Shown: positions 47,266-59,253, counted from the first letter of the stretch. The stretch is DNA of 64,000 nucleotides from Brachynemurus nebulosus (GCA_035578155.1 JAPWDM010000005.1:13792832-13856831), one strand, 5' to 3'. Notes: generated by a model from the sequence alone, not told the origin. Numbers and translations: made by a program.

Positions 47266-47289
47266 TCAATCCACTTCCATAATCTAAAA

Positions 47290-47760
47290 AAAAAAATGAT
47301 TAATTTTATGACGTCATCCAAACTTCAGATAATTCAATCGCCTAAAAACAATAAATAAAATGATCGAGTGATGAAAGTGGAAGCGAATTATCCATTTTCA
47401 AAGTCTTTACTTTCGTTTTTACTACAATTAGGATTGTAGGATCGCTAGAAAAAATATTTTTACCAAATCAGTCATTTTCCAAAATTTTCTCATTTTGATA
47501 GCAAAATACTCAACTCAACAAGTCACCCTTAATCAAATCACTTTTGTAAAACTTTATTTAAGGAAAAAGAATTATTTTTAATTTTATGACGTCACCAAAG
47601 TTACTAAAATTTTTCAGCATCATAAAACTGGTAAATAAAATGATAATAGAATGATAGAACTGGTAGCGAGTTATAGGTTTACGAAGTCATTTTTTTTTAA
47701 TTTTTACTAAAACTAAGCATGTGGAAAAAGGACTTCTGTCGAATCAGTGCTATATGAAAA
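47290..47760. repeat. Satellite-like dispersed repeat, copy 2
   Basis: Two units of about 280 bp, with ATGACGTCA cores at about 47308 and 47587. Shared blocks with 2385-3035 and 53860-55340 include TTTTGATAGCAAAA, GTAAATAAAATGATAGAATG-like and GAATCAGT words. Confidence 0.75.
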
Positions 47761-47780
47761 ATTCGGTATTCCATAAAAAA

Positions 47781-47935
47781 ACTTTATGGTATTCCATATT
47801 TAGTATCCATATATTTGATTTTAATCTTCACTTGTTTGATAATGGTCAAGTCGACCGAAACATGTCATAAGAGTTTTAACAATAAAAGTGGTACCTATTT
47901 TTATAAAGTGTTCTATTTGGTAATAATAATTCACA
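47781..47935 (+). repeat. Retroelement-like tail with hammerhead-like motif
   Basis: TTGATAAT, then the stem GGTC (47844-47847) / GACC (47853-47856), then GAAAC (47857-47861), followed by ACAATAAAAGTGGTACC and TTTTTATAAAGTG. The layout core-stem-GAAAC resembles the degenerate hammerhead motifs reported in Penelope-like elements; the core word deviates from CTGANGA. A similar motif lies at 15662-15688. Confidence 0.35.
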
Positions 47936-49413
47936 TCCAAATTACCGTAGTGCAATCAGTCACACTAATTGTTCACTTCCAGTAAGTTTGCAGCGAAGAA
48001 ATAACTGGGGAGTGTTTTTAGTTCTATAATATGATTTGAGGGATGTGGTGTTTAAGCTAAAATAGCTGAATTATCAAATTATACAGTGCTCTACCGAATT
48101 TTATATAAGGGATTGTCAATATATTGGACAAATATTATTATGAATAATGAATATAGGTTAATGAATAAGTTATCGAACCAAAGAATAACTACTGAAATTA
48201 TACAAATGTCATTAACGCATAAAAGAAAGAAAATATTAACAAAAACAAATAAATTGTTTAATGAAATATTTTTTTTAACAAAAATTAAAGTAGGCTAAAA
48301 GCAATAAACACTTGATTATTCGCTTACAAAAGAACACTACTTTACCTTTTGTTCTAAAAATAGCCGTTCATTTGTACCAGAAAAGCAATTATTAATTTAA
48401 AAACTATGATAATTGTTACCTATATGATAATGGAATACAATTCGAGCATATCTTAAACAAAGTAAAACAAATTAGACACTAATGGGTGGTCGATATTCAT
48501 AATTCTTTGGAATTTACACTAGAATACTGTTAAATCATAAAAAAGTAATATATTTTCCAATAAATCTAAATTGAAATGCTTAAAAGCTAACCTACATTAA
48601 ATGTTTATTGTTATTTGTACTATTACGTCGAATTCAAAATATAGAAATTTACTGATACCTAATCAAGCACCACTGACTGATTCTAAATATTGTGATAACA
48701 TCTAATAAAATGAAAAGTGTCATTAAAATAAAAAGAAATATTTATCTTGATCTAAAAGGAAAAAAATTAAATAAATTTTATAATTTCTAAATAACTATTT
48801 CCAATAAATAGGAATGCTCAACCTGTATAAGTATAGAGCATCCAAACATCTATTTTTTATATCGTTGATAAAGAAATAATGATAAAAATTGTGTTTAATA
48901 TTATCGATTAATAACCTTAAACATGGTCGTTAATGATTTTATTTAACTTACGATTGTAGTAATATCAGTCCTACATTCCATTCAATAATCAAACAATTGA
49001 AAATATGAAATTACATAGATTCAACCACAGACTCGTTACAAAAACTGACTAATGTTACTATTTAAGTTATTTTCAGTAGTCAGATTAAACTCTATGGATC
49101 TCAGGATCAAGAATATTTGGTTGCTATTTTGCCAGTGTACTGAAAAAGCTGGCGTATCAAATTTTATAAATGAAATAAAGTTTTACGGAAAAATAAAACT
49201 CAGAATTTTAGAGGTCAAGACTTTTTTAAATTACTTCTACTATTTTTGATAATAATTAGTCTTCCAAATTAAATCAAAATAGAGCAACTAACATACAAAA
49301 AATTGCATTTCTCCCCGTTTTGCTCTAACGATGGAGCAAGACATTACATAATTATATAAATTCTAACCATTTTCTAAGTAAAAAATTTGGGGGGCCGGTC
49401 TATCCACACTGTC
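47936..49413. other. AT-rich DNA, no gene recognised
   Basis: Frames at 48086-48298 and 49052-49249 are AT-driven; the second follows an acceptor-like ATTTTCAG at about 49076 but no function is recognised. Confidence 0.45.
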
Positions 49414-50052
49414 AACTTCCCATTGGGTGTCCTTAAAGACTAGAGACTACTGAACATAAATAATTTTTTTTTCATTTCAGGGAACTTCTCCCCTGGGCTC
49501 TTGATAGAGGCTTTACCCCGTGCACCATTCCGGGGGCTTCGCCTTCTGTATCTAAGGTTGGGGGCTTCACCCTTATCAAACAAATGATAACATTATTTGT
49601 TCTCAAGATATGCGAGATAAAATATATTTAAAATAAAAAGTTTCTTATTTCGTTTTTTTTCTTTTTTTTTTTTAATTTTCGAGGAAGGTTCTTAGGCCAT
49701 TATATAATAGTATTATGGTAAAAAATCCATATAATCTATGTTATGTTAATAAAGTTAATTACGTTTTTTACCACAAAAAACAAACCGTTAATCCGAATTT
49801 GCTGAAAACTTTATACGGTCTTCATTTTTTGATTAAGCATCTAATAAAATTAGTCCGGAGTTGATATCATCATTTGTTCTCGAGATATGCGAGACGAAAA
49901 AAAATTCACAAACGAACGAACGAACAAACGCACACACAGACATCACGCTAAAAACGATGGATTCGGATTCTAGTGACCTTGAAACGTGGAGATATGTCAA
50001 AATTAGCGATTCGTAAAATCGGACCCATTACAATAACTTCCAATGGGAAGTT
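49414..50052. mobile_element. TIR element AACTTCCCATTGG
   Basis: AACTTCCCATTGG at the left (about 49414) and its exact complement CCAATGGGAAGTT at the right (50040-50052). Inside: repeated GGGGGCTTCGCC/GGGGGCTTCACC words (about 49490-49580), and two direct copies of ATTTGTTCTC.AGATATGCGAGA (near 49594 and 49871). No target duplication resolved, no coding sequence. Confidence 0.65.
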
Positions 50053-52319
50053 AATATACAAATTATTAAAAAGCAACCAATTAGAATTCAGTCACGTTGG
50101 TTGGTAAGGAACTATACAGGGATCCAATTTTTATTCCTAGCCACCCCCCACCCCCTTTCGCGTTTTAGCACACTTTCTTCAATCAAGACTACAGTCAGGA
50201 GATAATTCAGCACTTATAATCATATTGAATTTTAATCATTGTCATGATGAACCAATGAATTTAAAAATAAAGCAATCTCTACGAAAAAAAATATTTTGTA
50301 TAAGTACCCAAAATAAAAATGTTAATATTCCAATCAAGCAATATTATAAAATTTTATTTCCTAGTATTTAAAATTAATTACAGTTATAAATTTGAAGCAA
50401 ATCTCTTACGTACGTATTATGTTCTTGCATTGGTATATACAAAATTGAAAAAAAAGTATCTATGACACGGCATTATCAAATGATAGTTTGAAAATAAGGT
50501 TTTGTTTTAAAATAATGAGGGGAAGGGAGAGGGATATCTAGCAACAAAACAAGAACCGTTGGACTCAACTCGTTGATTGGAGTGAGATGATATCAGGGTT
50601 TGACATTGGTTGTGATTTTTGAACTTATTCAATCACATTGACAGTATGTCATAGCTAAGGATAACCTTAGTAACTGCAAAAAATCTCGTTATCTTTTTTG
50701 TCACCCTTAAAAAACCTCATGAACACTTAGGTTACTTAACCTTAGCTTCAGTAACTTAACACTTGTTTGTAAGCTGCGATGTTTCTCTTTTCATAATTAT
50801 TTACTTATCGTCTTTTGTAGATCACTATCGAATATTCTACTGATATTTCCAAGAATATTTATACTCTTGTACATGCATTACCCAGCGCCCCACCATAAGT
50901 GTCTGTAAATATATTATATGTTTACTAAAAAATAAACTAATTAGGTTGTTGGCTTTGGATATATTTTCTTTTAGTAGGTGTAGGTACATAAAATGTCAAA
51001 AATTGAACCAGTTCTGACGTACCTACAATTTGTTAGCTTATTTACTCTATTTATAAATTGAATAAATAATTATTTCTTGCTGAAGAGTAAATGATAAAAA
51101 AATTAACTTTCTGGGAACATTTGAAGGATAAGATCAATAATTTCTAGCCTATAATATTTTGGTAACTTAATTTAAAGAACTGAAGAGAAATATATTGAAA
51201 TTTACATAAATTTCATCAGTCATTTTCAATATTAGTTGAATGTCTATTTTTTAACATATGAAATTTCTTTGTATTTTTACGAATAAATTTTTGTTTATAT
51301 ATAACGAAAATTTATTGACTAGCAATTTATTATTTATTTAGAATTGTCAATTAGCAAAAATACGATAGTGTAACTGGAGTGTTTTTGGATTGACTGGATT
51401 GTAGAAAATACAAATTTATCCAAAGAAAATGTGAAATTCAAATGTAATACGGTAAGACAATTTTTCGAATAAAATAAGTTAGTATAGGTAAAATTATTTA
51501 AACTTGGATTGACATCATTAAACAAATTGAACAAATTCATCAAAATTAGATGTACCAAAATTTTCTGTTTCTTTTCCTTTTTGTTATATTAGAGTTATTA
51601 TCCTAATATAAAATTATACGTAAAATTTTATGTCATTTGTTAATGAGGTCAGTGCAAGTTTAGATAATTTTACCTATATCTATAATTTATGTGATTATTT
51701 GATATTTCGTTATTATGGTTTTGAAATCAGTTAAAACCTGTAAAAACTATTCTGTAATTTTTGATCATGTTTGTGTAGGACCACGAAATGACCAATAAAA
51801 AATTTCTTACTATTCTTATCGTTACAAACACCAGTCCTAACTGGTCTTCACGATAAAAACGAAAAATCTTGTCAGATTTAATACATAATATGCATTAAAC
51901 TGTCAATTTTAATTAGGTCGACAAAAATTGGTCAAAGTTTTTGAGATTCAACAGTTAGCACCTTAATAAAGAAACACATGAAAAAAATTTATTTTTTGTA
52001 ATTCCGGGACTAAAACATGATTTAGACCGTCATAATAAGGAGTAAAGTTGCACTTTTAGTCCCAAAGGAGTAAAAAATTATGTTAGTCACGTTTTTAAGT
52101 CAATCAACAAGCAGAATTTACAGAGCATCACCAACCAGCGATCAAAATTTAACTTAAATAGCGTTGCTAGGTAATTTAAAACAATAAACAAATTCAAACT
52201 TGTACCTAAAGGCAAACAGTTATATTGTATTAATACCCAATTTCAAATACAATTGATCATGAGTCATCGTTAAAAATTAAATAATTCTTATATTCGAAAC
52301 AAATCAATCTTCTATTCTT
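50053..52319. other. AT-rich DNA, no gene recognised
   Basis: Nothing recognised; short minus frame 51334-51558 is background. Confidence 0.5.
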
Positions 52320-52820
52320 TTCTAAAAACAAACCACAAATTTACAATTTACGTAAATGCAATACTGAAAGAGATAAAGCCAAGAAAACAGAAATTATTTA
52401 AATTCATAAGTGATGAAGCATGGTTAAATATAACTGAAATGGACCATACCCAAGCCCTAAGCGTATGTGTAAAAATTGTGGATAGCAGTATGTCTGACTG
52501 TGTTCGATACCGCTTAAGTGTGTCAGTCACACAACAACTCTAGCGATGAGAAGATCGATTATTTGCAATAATAAGCGAATACATATATAGTAATATGCAG
52601 ATACCGGACCACTGACAAAGTATGACGTTGACACAAACACAAGCGTACATCACGTATACATTGATACGAGATTTATGTAGTAACATGTTGTGCGTTTGGA
52701 GTGGGTGAGAATTTAGGTCATTTGTGACGTCACTGTCAGGTTTTGTCCACGTTGAGAAAGCTAGTATAAAGCTACGAAGTTTGTTTCTGAATATTCTGTG
52801 GACCATACAATTCAATTGAT
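52320..52820. repeat. Dispersed repeat, copy 1 of a GGATAGCAGT family
   Basis: 52416-52530 shares CCCTAAGCGT, TGTGGATAGCAGT and GATACCGCTTAAG in order with 63345-63430. The surrounding stretch is less AT-rich than average and is open in more than one frame, but no protein family is recognised. Confidence 0.6.
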
Positions 52821-53044
52821 TTATCCACAGTATGCTTGATGTAATATTATTACATACAATTTGAATGATTTTTAGTTATTTATTTTTCCCTTAATTTTTA
52901 TAATTTTAAATTATCCGGAATTGTAAAAAATGGTATATAGGCCACAGGAATAAAGTGTTTTTTTCTTATTCCTCGGGCCTTTACAGGCCCTCTGACAACA
53001 AACTTCACACTTCTAAATTTTACAAAAAAAAAATTATTTATACC
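52821..53044. other. AT-rich spacer
   Basis: Nothing recognised beyond a small CGGGCCTTTACAGGCCC hairpin near 52975. Confidence 0.5.
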
Positions 53045-53210
53045 TACACGGAGAGAAAATTCCTATAAAAATTACTGTGCTCATACTACAATCGACGTGT
53101 AACAGGCGAACATATCCAATTTTACCGTACAAAAATTGGATATGTTCGCCTGTTACACGTCGATTGTAGTATGAGCACAGTAATTTTTATAGGAATTGTC
53201 TCCCCGTGTA
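53045..53210. mobile_element. Foldback MITE with perfect 66-bp arms
   Basis: Arms 53058-53123 and 53132-53197 are exact reverse complements by eye, with an 8-base loop. Beyond them the match continues imperfectly through CACGGAGAGAAAATT / CACGGGGAGACAATT to TA on each side (53045-53046 and 53209-53210), a possible TA target. Total about 162 bp. Confidence 0.92.
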
Positions 53211-53859
53211 TAGGTGGCTTAAATATTGCACTTTATTCAATATGTAAACCGTTTTAAAAATTAACTGTATTTATTGTCAGTACCTAGGTAATGTTTGTTG
53301 CTTTGTATGCAACAAACTGAATAAATAAATATGTAAATTTTGTATTTTTGTCGTAATGTAATTAATTTTATTCAAATAAGCAACACGAAAGTTAATTAAT
53401 GCTTCTACTTCCTCCGTGCATCAAATCATTAACATCATTGTAAGAACATCTTACACAATTGTCAAGTACCCACAATTATTTACTACACATGGACATAGTA
53501 CATACATCGAACAGAGCAAAACGACAACGCACTTGTCGTAACTCCAATCCAATCCACTCCACGTAATATTATCATTATTTGTTCACTTTCTCAATTGAGA
53601 CTTGCAGTTGCCTCTTGCAACAAAATTGAAAGAGAAAAAGTGAAACACCCACCTGTTTGTTTATTACAAAATTTTTTTTTATTGTATTGTTTGCACCGTT
53701 TTACATCTCTGTTTCCGATCAGAAAATTTCAATAAATTGAAATAAATGAAATATGATATAAATGGAGTTGTACTGTACTGGATTCAAGAGCGGATACAGT
53801 GGGATTATCACGGTTCAAGTTTATGAAAATTTTTCAGTACTGTGAAATTGGAAATGAAT
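53211..53859. other. AT-rich DNA, no gene recognised
   Basis: Nothing recognised. Confidence 0.5.
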
Positions 53860-54360
53860 TTAGTAGGATTTCGGAATCGTTCTTAGTATTTTTATCAAAA
53901 TTAGACAAGTAGAACCACCAGAAAAAAAATTTTGTTAGATAAATCACATTTCTACAAGGAATTTCGTCATTTTGATAGCAAAAATGAAAAATTCAGATGT
54001 AAATTACCTTAAGTCAAAGAGTCAATCTAATTTAAATCACTTTCATAAAGCGTCAACAAGAAAAAAAAATTTTAATTTGATGACGTCATCGAGTTTACTA
54101 AGATTTTTTAAATGCTTTAAAAACCATAAATGAAATTGGAAGCGAATTGTAGCTTTTTAATTGAGACCTCTTTCGGATCAGTCACATATTTATAAAAGAA
54201 ATTCCAAAAATGAAAACTTCACAACCAAAATATTTTAATTCAACTTAACATCCTAACTCAAATCTAGCAAAAAGAAATTTTTTGATTTGATGACGTCACT
54301 AAGTTTCCTAAATTTTTTCAATGCCTCAAAAACCGTAAATGAAATGACAGCAGGATGAAA

Positions 54361-55155
54361 CTTTAAGCCAGTGTTTTTCAACCTGTGGGTCGCGACCCCC
54401 GCAGGGGATCGCGAAGCCTTTTTAAGGAAGTCGCAGTTACTTTAACAATAAAACCACTCTAGTTCAATATATAATATTTAATAAAGAAAAGGTTAATTAA
54501 AGGTTACATTAATGTGATGGTTTCATACCTTCGCTTGATAAAATTTCAAAAAAAATAACTGCGGCTTATCTTCAATAACAGTAAATCCGAGTTTTAAATA
54601 ATTGTCGTCATATAGACGCTTTTTCTTTGCTCTTGTTTCATTATTCTCATTGAAACTTAAAGTTGACGGTTGTGCATGGCTTTCCAGAAACTCATCCATT
54701 TTCAATAATTACAATGAGCACAGACTTTTGGATATTATACAATAAGACAGTGAGCAACTGGTAAACAAACAACAAGTCAATTCAATAAATTTAACCACAA
54801 TTCAAAGCGAATTCAGAATTCAAAGAATTCAAAAGCGCCGTCCTTTATTCGTCTGATGCTCCACGCAGCGCTTACCACGTTGCGCTATGTTTCGCTCATA
54901 TAAATCACGCGCGCATTCAGAAGCTACTATAAGTCGTTAACTTCGATGTCGATATAAAAATATGCCTGTTTAAAATCCTTGTTACGCATATATTTAATTG
55001 ACACCTGACTGAAAATAATCGATAATAATAAACGGATTCGATATTTATAACATAAAAGTTATAAATACCGAAGGGATATACTAGGGGGTCGCGAAATATT
55101 TTACCATACTAGAGGGGTCGCGTCATGAAAAAGGTTGAAAAACACTGCTTTAAAC
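54361..55155 (-). mobile_element. hAT element, BED-finger (ZBED5-like) type, deleted
   Basis: Element 54369-55147. Ends CAGTGTTTTTCAACCTGTGG and, in complement, CAGTGTTTTTCAACCTTTTT, both followed by GTCGCGACC-type text. Flanks CTTTAAGC and CTTTAAAC match at 7 of 8. Only the beginning of the transposase remains. Confidence 0.94.
54523..54705 (-). pseudogene. hAT transposase N-terminal fragment (ZBED5/FAM200-like)
   Basis: A 60-codon minus frame with ETRAKKKRLYDDNYLKLGFT followed by VIEDKPQ. This matches the start of ZBED5/FAM200/SCAND3-like hAT proteins, in which K-K-R-x-Y-x-x-x-Y-L-x-x-G-F-T is followed by the CxxC pair of a BED zinc finger. Here the frame breaks right after DKPQ, so the finger cysteines and the whole catalytic and dimerisation regions are missing. 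Full-length relatives have about 600-700 residues. It cannot produce an active transposase. Confidence 0.88.
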
Positions 55156-55340
55156 GAATTATAAGTTTTCGAAGCCAGTTTATTCATTCTTACCAAAAAT
55201 AAGTATGTACAACCATTAGAAACAAGATTCCTGTCAGACCAGCCGTATTATTAAAACAAATTGCGTCATTTTGATTGCAAAAGTTAAAATTTCACACTCA
55301 AATTTCCCTAATTAAACTAAGCATCCTAATTATAGGCTTT

Positions 55341-56290
55341 TACGAATTACCAATTATCGGTCTTTTCTTTTAAGGGGAGAAGAGAGTCCTTAAAAATTAT
55401 GTATTTTTCTAGAATTTTTTTCTCAAGAGCGGAAGTAAATATCAATTTCAAATTTTGTTCACATATTTATTAAGTATTAAACTATACAAAAAAAATTTTT
55501 CAAGGAAAAATATAAAAAAGTGTCCATTTTATAGATAGTGCAGTGTGACGATCCGAAAATCCAATGCCTTGTTGGTGGACATCCTAGCGCCGGTAATAAA
55601 CCACCGAAACCCAAAAACAAAAAAGATTTATAATATATATGAAGAGTATCGGCACCTCTACCTATAATATCAATAAATTGCTGAAAGAAAAAAAAATGGC
55701 GGATGTTTGAACTTTGGGTACGATTTTTGTCTTATTTTTCGCTCTTTAAAGTAAATCTAAAAATTAAAAAATTTTGAAAGTGTATCGAACTTAGGTAGAG
55801 GTGCCGAAGAATTGAATTATCTTTAAAATAAAAAAATAGAAAAAGGATCCATCGGATAGTTTTTGAGTTATCGTATCCACCAGTTCCAAAAATGTAGTTC
55901 CGAGATATTAAAAAATATATATAAAGAAACGTATTTTCAAAATTTTATATTTAATACTTATTATTGCGTGAACTACGTTTTTTGAATTTTTCTTAATAGA
56001 AAATTGGATTCGGTTAATGTGTAAGAATCTTGTTTTAAAATTATTTTCAGTAAAATCACTTTGGGGACATATTCTACACATAATTTGCTATCAATTTCGG
56101 CAAAAAAAAAATCGATTTTTTTATCAAATCTCAAGTAAACTTTCCTTTAAATTACTTTCAGCAAAATCACTTTGGGAACATATTCTACACATAATTAGCT
56201 ACCAATTTCTGCAAAAAAAAAATCGATTCTCAAGTAAACCTCCGCTTAATACTACTTTAGGTACAGAATTTTAAAATTTGTAAAAAAAAT
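55341..56290. mobile_element. Possible TTAA element with internal duplication
   Basis: TTAAGGGGAGAAGAG near 55370 and CTCCGCTTAA near 56244 could be decayed TTAA-flanked ends. An inverted pair CGGCACCTCTACCTA (about 55651) / TAGGTAGAGGTGCCG (about 55792) lies inside. A 111-bp tandem duplication (AAAATCACTTTGGGG.ACATATTCTACACATAA) at about 56036-56235 gives an 85-codon frame with two related halves (KSLWGHILHIICYQF, KSLWEHILHIISYQF), explained by the duplication. Confidence 0.35.
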
Positions 56291-56836
56291 GTGACCCCTC
56301 CTAATTTGAGAACTGAATCCATCCCTGACTAGACTGTATTGTATTGAACTTGAATTGTACGTAGGCACACTGGTGTATAAAAATAAATAAACACTAACAC
56401 CATAAACATTGTTTAATCGTTTATTACTTCATTAGACAAAGTAAAATGGATGGGAATGATGCATGTTAAATAAAGATCGGTTGTTAAGGAGAGAATACAT
56501 AGGTGTATCATCCATTTAAACCACATTTCAGAGAAATAATTATCAATTACCGTAATATATACGTCTATTTCACGGATTGTTAAATAAATACATGACTAGT
56601 CATGTATGGATGAACAACTAAATTTCATTGATTTTCATGTGGATAATGACTAATACTCTAAGTGCTTCCTTAAGAAATGCTGAACTAAACAATAAACCAA
56701 TAAACCAATTATATGTGGTGTAGGTACAGGATAAATGTATTAATGAATAAATGAAGCCTCAAAATCCGATCAAAATACAACCAACTACTACTTTGTAAAA
56801 TATCATCAGTGCAATAACCGTGGTATCCGTTGTAAC
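56291..56836. other. AT-rich DNA, no gene recognised
   Basis: Nothing recognised. Confidence 0.5.
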
Positions 56837-56990
56837 TAGTGATGTCGGATGATTAATCGATTAGTCGGCTTAGTCGACTAATTTTGTTTACATTTAGTCA
56901 TATTTTAGTCAACTATTTTACCTTCGATTAAATGATTAAAATGATTTTTTTTTTAATTGACTAAAAACGACTAATTTAACAATTTTCCTA
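56837..56990 (+). mobile_element. Solo hAT-like end with GACTAAT words
   Basis: TAGTGATGTCGGATGATTAA starts a stretch of GATTAGTCG, TAGTCGACTAAT, TTTAGTCAACTA and ACTAAAAACGACTAAT words, the same design as the other word-array hAT elements in the window. The opposite end was not found. Confidence 0.45.
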
Positions 56991-57754
56991 TAGGTATTAT
57001 TTATTGAAAAAAATGAAAACTAAAAAATTATTTATTTGTATAATTTTTCACTTTTATGTGATTAATATATTGTGATATTTCATTTTTTTTTTTTTAAAGA
57101 AAAATATTAAAAGTCCATAATTAAATTCAAAAGAAAACCTCGTTTTTGAAAGAAAACCTCAGTTACCTTATTTATGAATTCGGCTAAAAATTAGCAAGAA
57201 AAATCAACAATGTTTAATTGCCACTTTAAAATCTAAGGTAATCGGAGGACATCTAACGACAAGTTAATTTCGGACAGTTATTCTTAAACTCTTTCATAAT
57301 TTGTTATTTATTAAATAATTCATAAGTGTTTGCACTATCGAAAAAAAATTATTCTATATTCATAAATCGTCAAATAATTATATTGTTGACTATTTTTAGC
57401 TATAAAGAAAAATTACATCTTTGATTATAACTTATTTATAAATATTAACTAATAATTTATCAATATAATACAAATCAAAAACAATACACATACAATCAGC
57501 AAATCGACACCACACCTTTTTGAATGATAATATTTTGAGAAAAAATTACACACAAGTCAATAAATTGTTGTATCGTTGTAATTTCGAAAATCATTAAATA
57601 ACTGCAAATTAAAATCTTTTTATGGTGGGCTATACCCATACTTTATTATGGACACATTTGAAATAAAATAATTAGTTGACTGATTATTCTTTTAATTGGA
57701 CATTCAACACAAGGCTATGTAAAGGTACGAGTCGCTATAATCATCAGAAATAAA
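56991..57754. other. AT-rich DNA, no gene recognised
   Basis: Nothing recognised. Confidence 0.5.
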
Positions 57755-58780
57755 TACAGTCTGTCACACAAGAGCGTCCGATGGACTGTTTCAAGAGGAA
57801 ACTATGTATTAGGAAGCTCCACTACTGTACTACTTGTCTGTGAGACGACGATCTCTAATAGCAGGACAAAGGGAAGAGGAGAATAGACACGAACTGTTAT
57901 GCTACAAAAAGACAGACGGAATACATATTATGCTAAAAAGAGACAGATCACAATGAAGGCAACGACGACGTCAGAGATCATCGTCTCATAGACAAGTTGT
58001 AGTATTCGTTGAAGGGTAGGATACACTACTACGCTTTCTAGTTTGTATTGCGATAAGAACACAACATTTCCAAAATGAGTGCTTCATATGCGAAGCGTTT
58101 CGAAACAATGTTCTTATGTAGTCACAGTAAAAGACCTAAAATGACTTATAAATCTGCTTGTATGGAAGTGGATGTTGCGATATAATGGTCAGAAAAACGT
58201 CAACGATTTTCCCGAGAAAGGAAAAACGCGAGAGCCTTCTAAAAAAGAAGATAAAACCATTTTCAAGTTATTTCAACGAAGTCTTTTTTGACACTGCGAC
58301 GAGGACAAGGCTGAAGAGTAAAGCTAATATTAGTATAATGACTCTGCATAGGCGATTAAACGAAGTAAATATTTCTTGGGGTAGTACGATGCTGAAATCT
58401 TTCCTAAAATCGAAATATGTTAAAAAGTGATGCTTGTAGGCCATGCAAAATTTGAATCGTGATCGGTATAATGTAATTTTTAATGACGAAGCGTGTTTTT
58501 ACACATGGGTTTCTGCCAAATATACTTGGTCTTTTATTAAAGCAGGTGTGCCGCCATATCCGAGCTCTTTGATGGTCGTTACCGCAACAAATGCAAAAAA
58601 TCTTATAAAAAGTATGCCAAAACGGTGCCCACGAATTCTAGACAATAATGAAGTCTGGACAACTTACTAAGTAAATGCGTAATAGTGCTTTTAGTGTACT
58701 TTAAATCGCCTTATTCATTTCTGAGAAGTAACAAACTTTCATTTAAATATGCAGACGGCGCTTTTGTGTGACAGACTGTA
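57755..58780 (+). mobile_element. Tc1/mariner-type element, ~1 kb, decayed
   Basis: Element 57757-58778 flanked by TA (57755-57756 and 58779-58780). Ends CAGTCTGTCACACAAGAGCG and, in complement, CAGTCTGTCACACAAAAGCG. It contains a broken transposase in the plus orientation. Confidence 0.95.
58075..58670 (+). pseudogene. Tc1-like DDE transposase, internally deleted
   Basis: The start MSASYAKRFETMFLCSHSKR (58075) opens a helix-turn-helix region, then a stop and a frameshift near 58230. The next frame gives IMTLHRRLNEVNISWGSTML, then KSKYVKK, two in-frame stops (58428 and 58437), AMQNLNRDRYNVIFNDEACF and YTWVSAKYTWS. The D in VIFNDEA is the expected first catalytic residue. From GVPPYPSSLMVV it jumps to NLIKSMPKRCPRILDNNEVW, the normal C-terminus, so the segment with the second and third acidic catalytic residues is deleted. 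Relatives have about 340 residues. Non-functional. Confidence 0.92.
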
Positions 58781-59167
58781 AAAGATTTTTCTTGGTAATA
58801 GAATTTTACTATGAAACTGGTTAATCAATATTTATTCAAAAATATTGAAATTTAACATTTAATAAAATGATGCACTTTTGAAAAACAAAGTTGAAAAATG
58901 ACCTCATTGCTACGAGAAAAACGCCAATTTTAAGTAACAATTATCGAACAATGTTATGATTATTGTCTTCTATAGCTAACACCCTGTAACATTATGTAGT
59001 TTTTTAGTAATTTTGACCCGCGCATTGAAGGTATTTACTAATTAAATATAAAAAAAAATTGCAATAATGGATAATATTTACAAGCACTCGATAAAATACT
59101 GAAATCAAAATAACTGCTTCTCGCTTATTTATTGATTCCTTATCAAAATGAAATGGCTCTCCAACAG
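58781..59167. other. AT-rich DNA, no gene recognised
   Basis: Nothing recognised. Confidence 0.5.
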
Positions 59168-59239
59168 TGATTGGTGGCCTAGCGGTAAGGCGCTTGACTA
59201 GTTATCAAGAATTCTGGGTTCAGTGTCCCAGCTGATCCA
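59168..59239 (+). tRNA. tRNA-Thr(AGU)-like gene or SINE head
   Basis: A 72-nt sequence that folds as a cloverleaf. Acceptor TGATTGG pairs with CTGATCC (first pair mismatched, two wobbles), discriminator A. D arm GCCT/AGGC with loop AGCGGTA. Anticodon stem CTTGA/TCAAG with loop CTAGTTA, so the anticodon is AGT (reads Thr ACU). T arm CTGGG/CCCAG but with an 8-base loop TTCAGTGT instead of 7. A box TGGCCTAGCGG is excellent; B box GGTTCAGTGTCC has an extra base. A T6 Pol III terminator follows at 59248-59253. It is either a slightly decayed tRNA gene or the head of a tRNA-derived SINE; the T-loop insertion argues against normal function. Confidence 0.65.
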
Positions 59240-59247
59240 GTCCGATA

Positions 59248-59253
59248 TTTTTT
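59248..59253 (+). terminator. Pol III T-run terminator
   Basis: TTTTTT nine bases after the tRNA-like sequence, the expected place for Pol III termination. Confidence 0.5.

Larger units (their letters stand above)
53860..55340. repeat. Satellite-like dispersed repeat, copy 3, split by a hAT
   Basis: Units with GATGACGTCA cores at about 54079 and 54289. The second unit is interrupted at CTTTAAG(C) by the hAT at 54369-55147 and resumes as GAATTATAAGTTTTCGAAG and AAATAAGTATGTACAACCAT. Confidence 0.78.

Noticed and set aside
56017..56274. 85-codon frame with two similar halves, looking like a repeat protein
   Set aside because: Explained by a 111-bp DNA tandem duplication whose length happens to keep frame.
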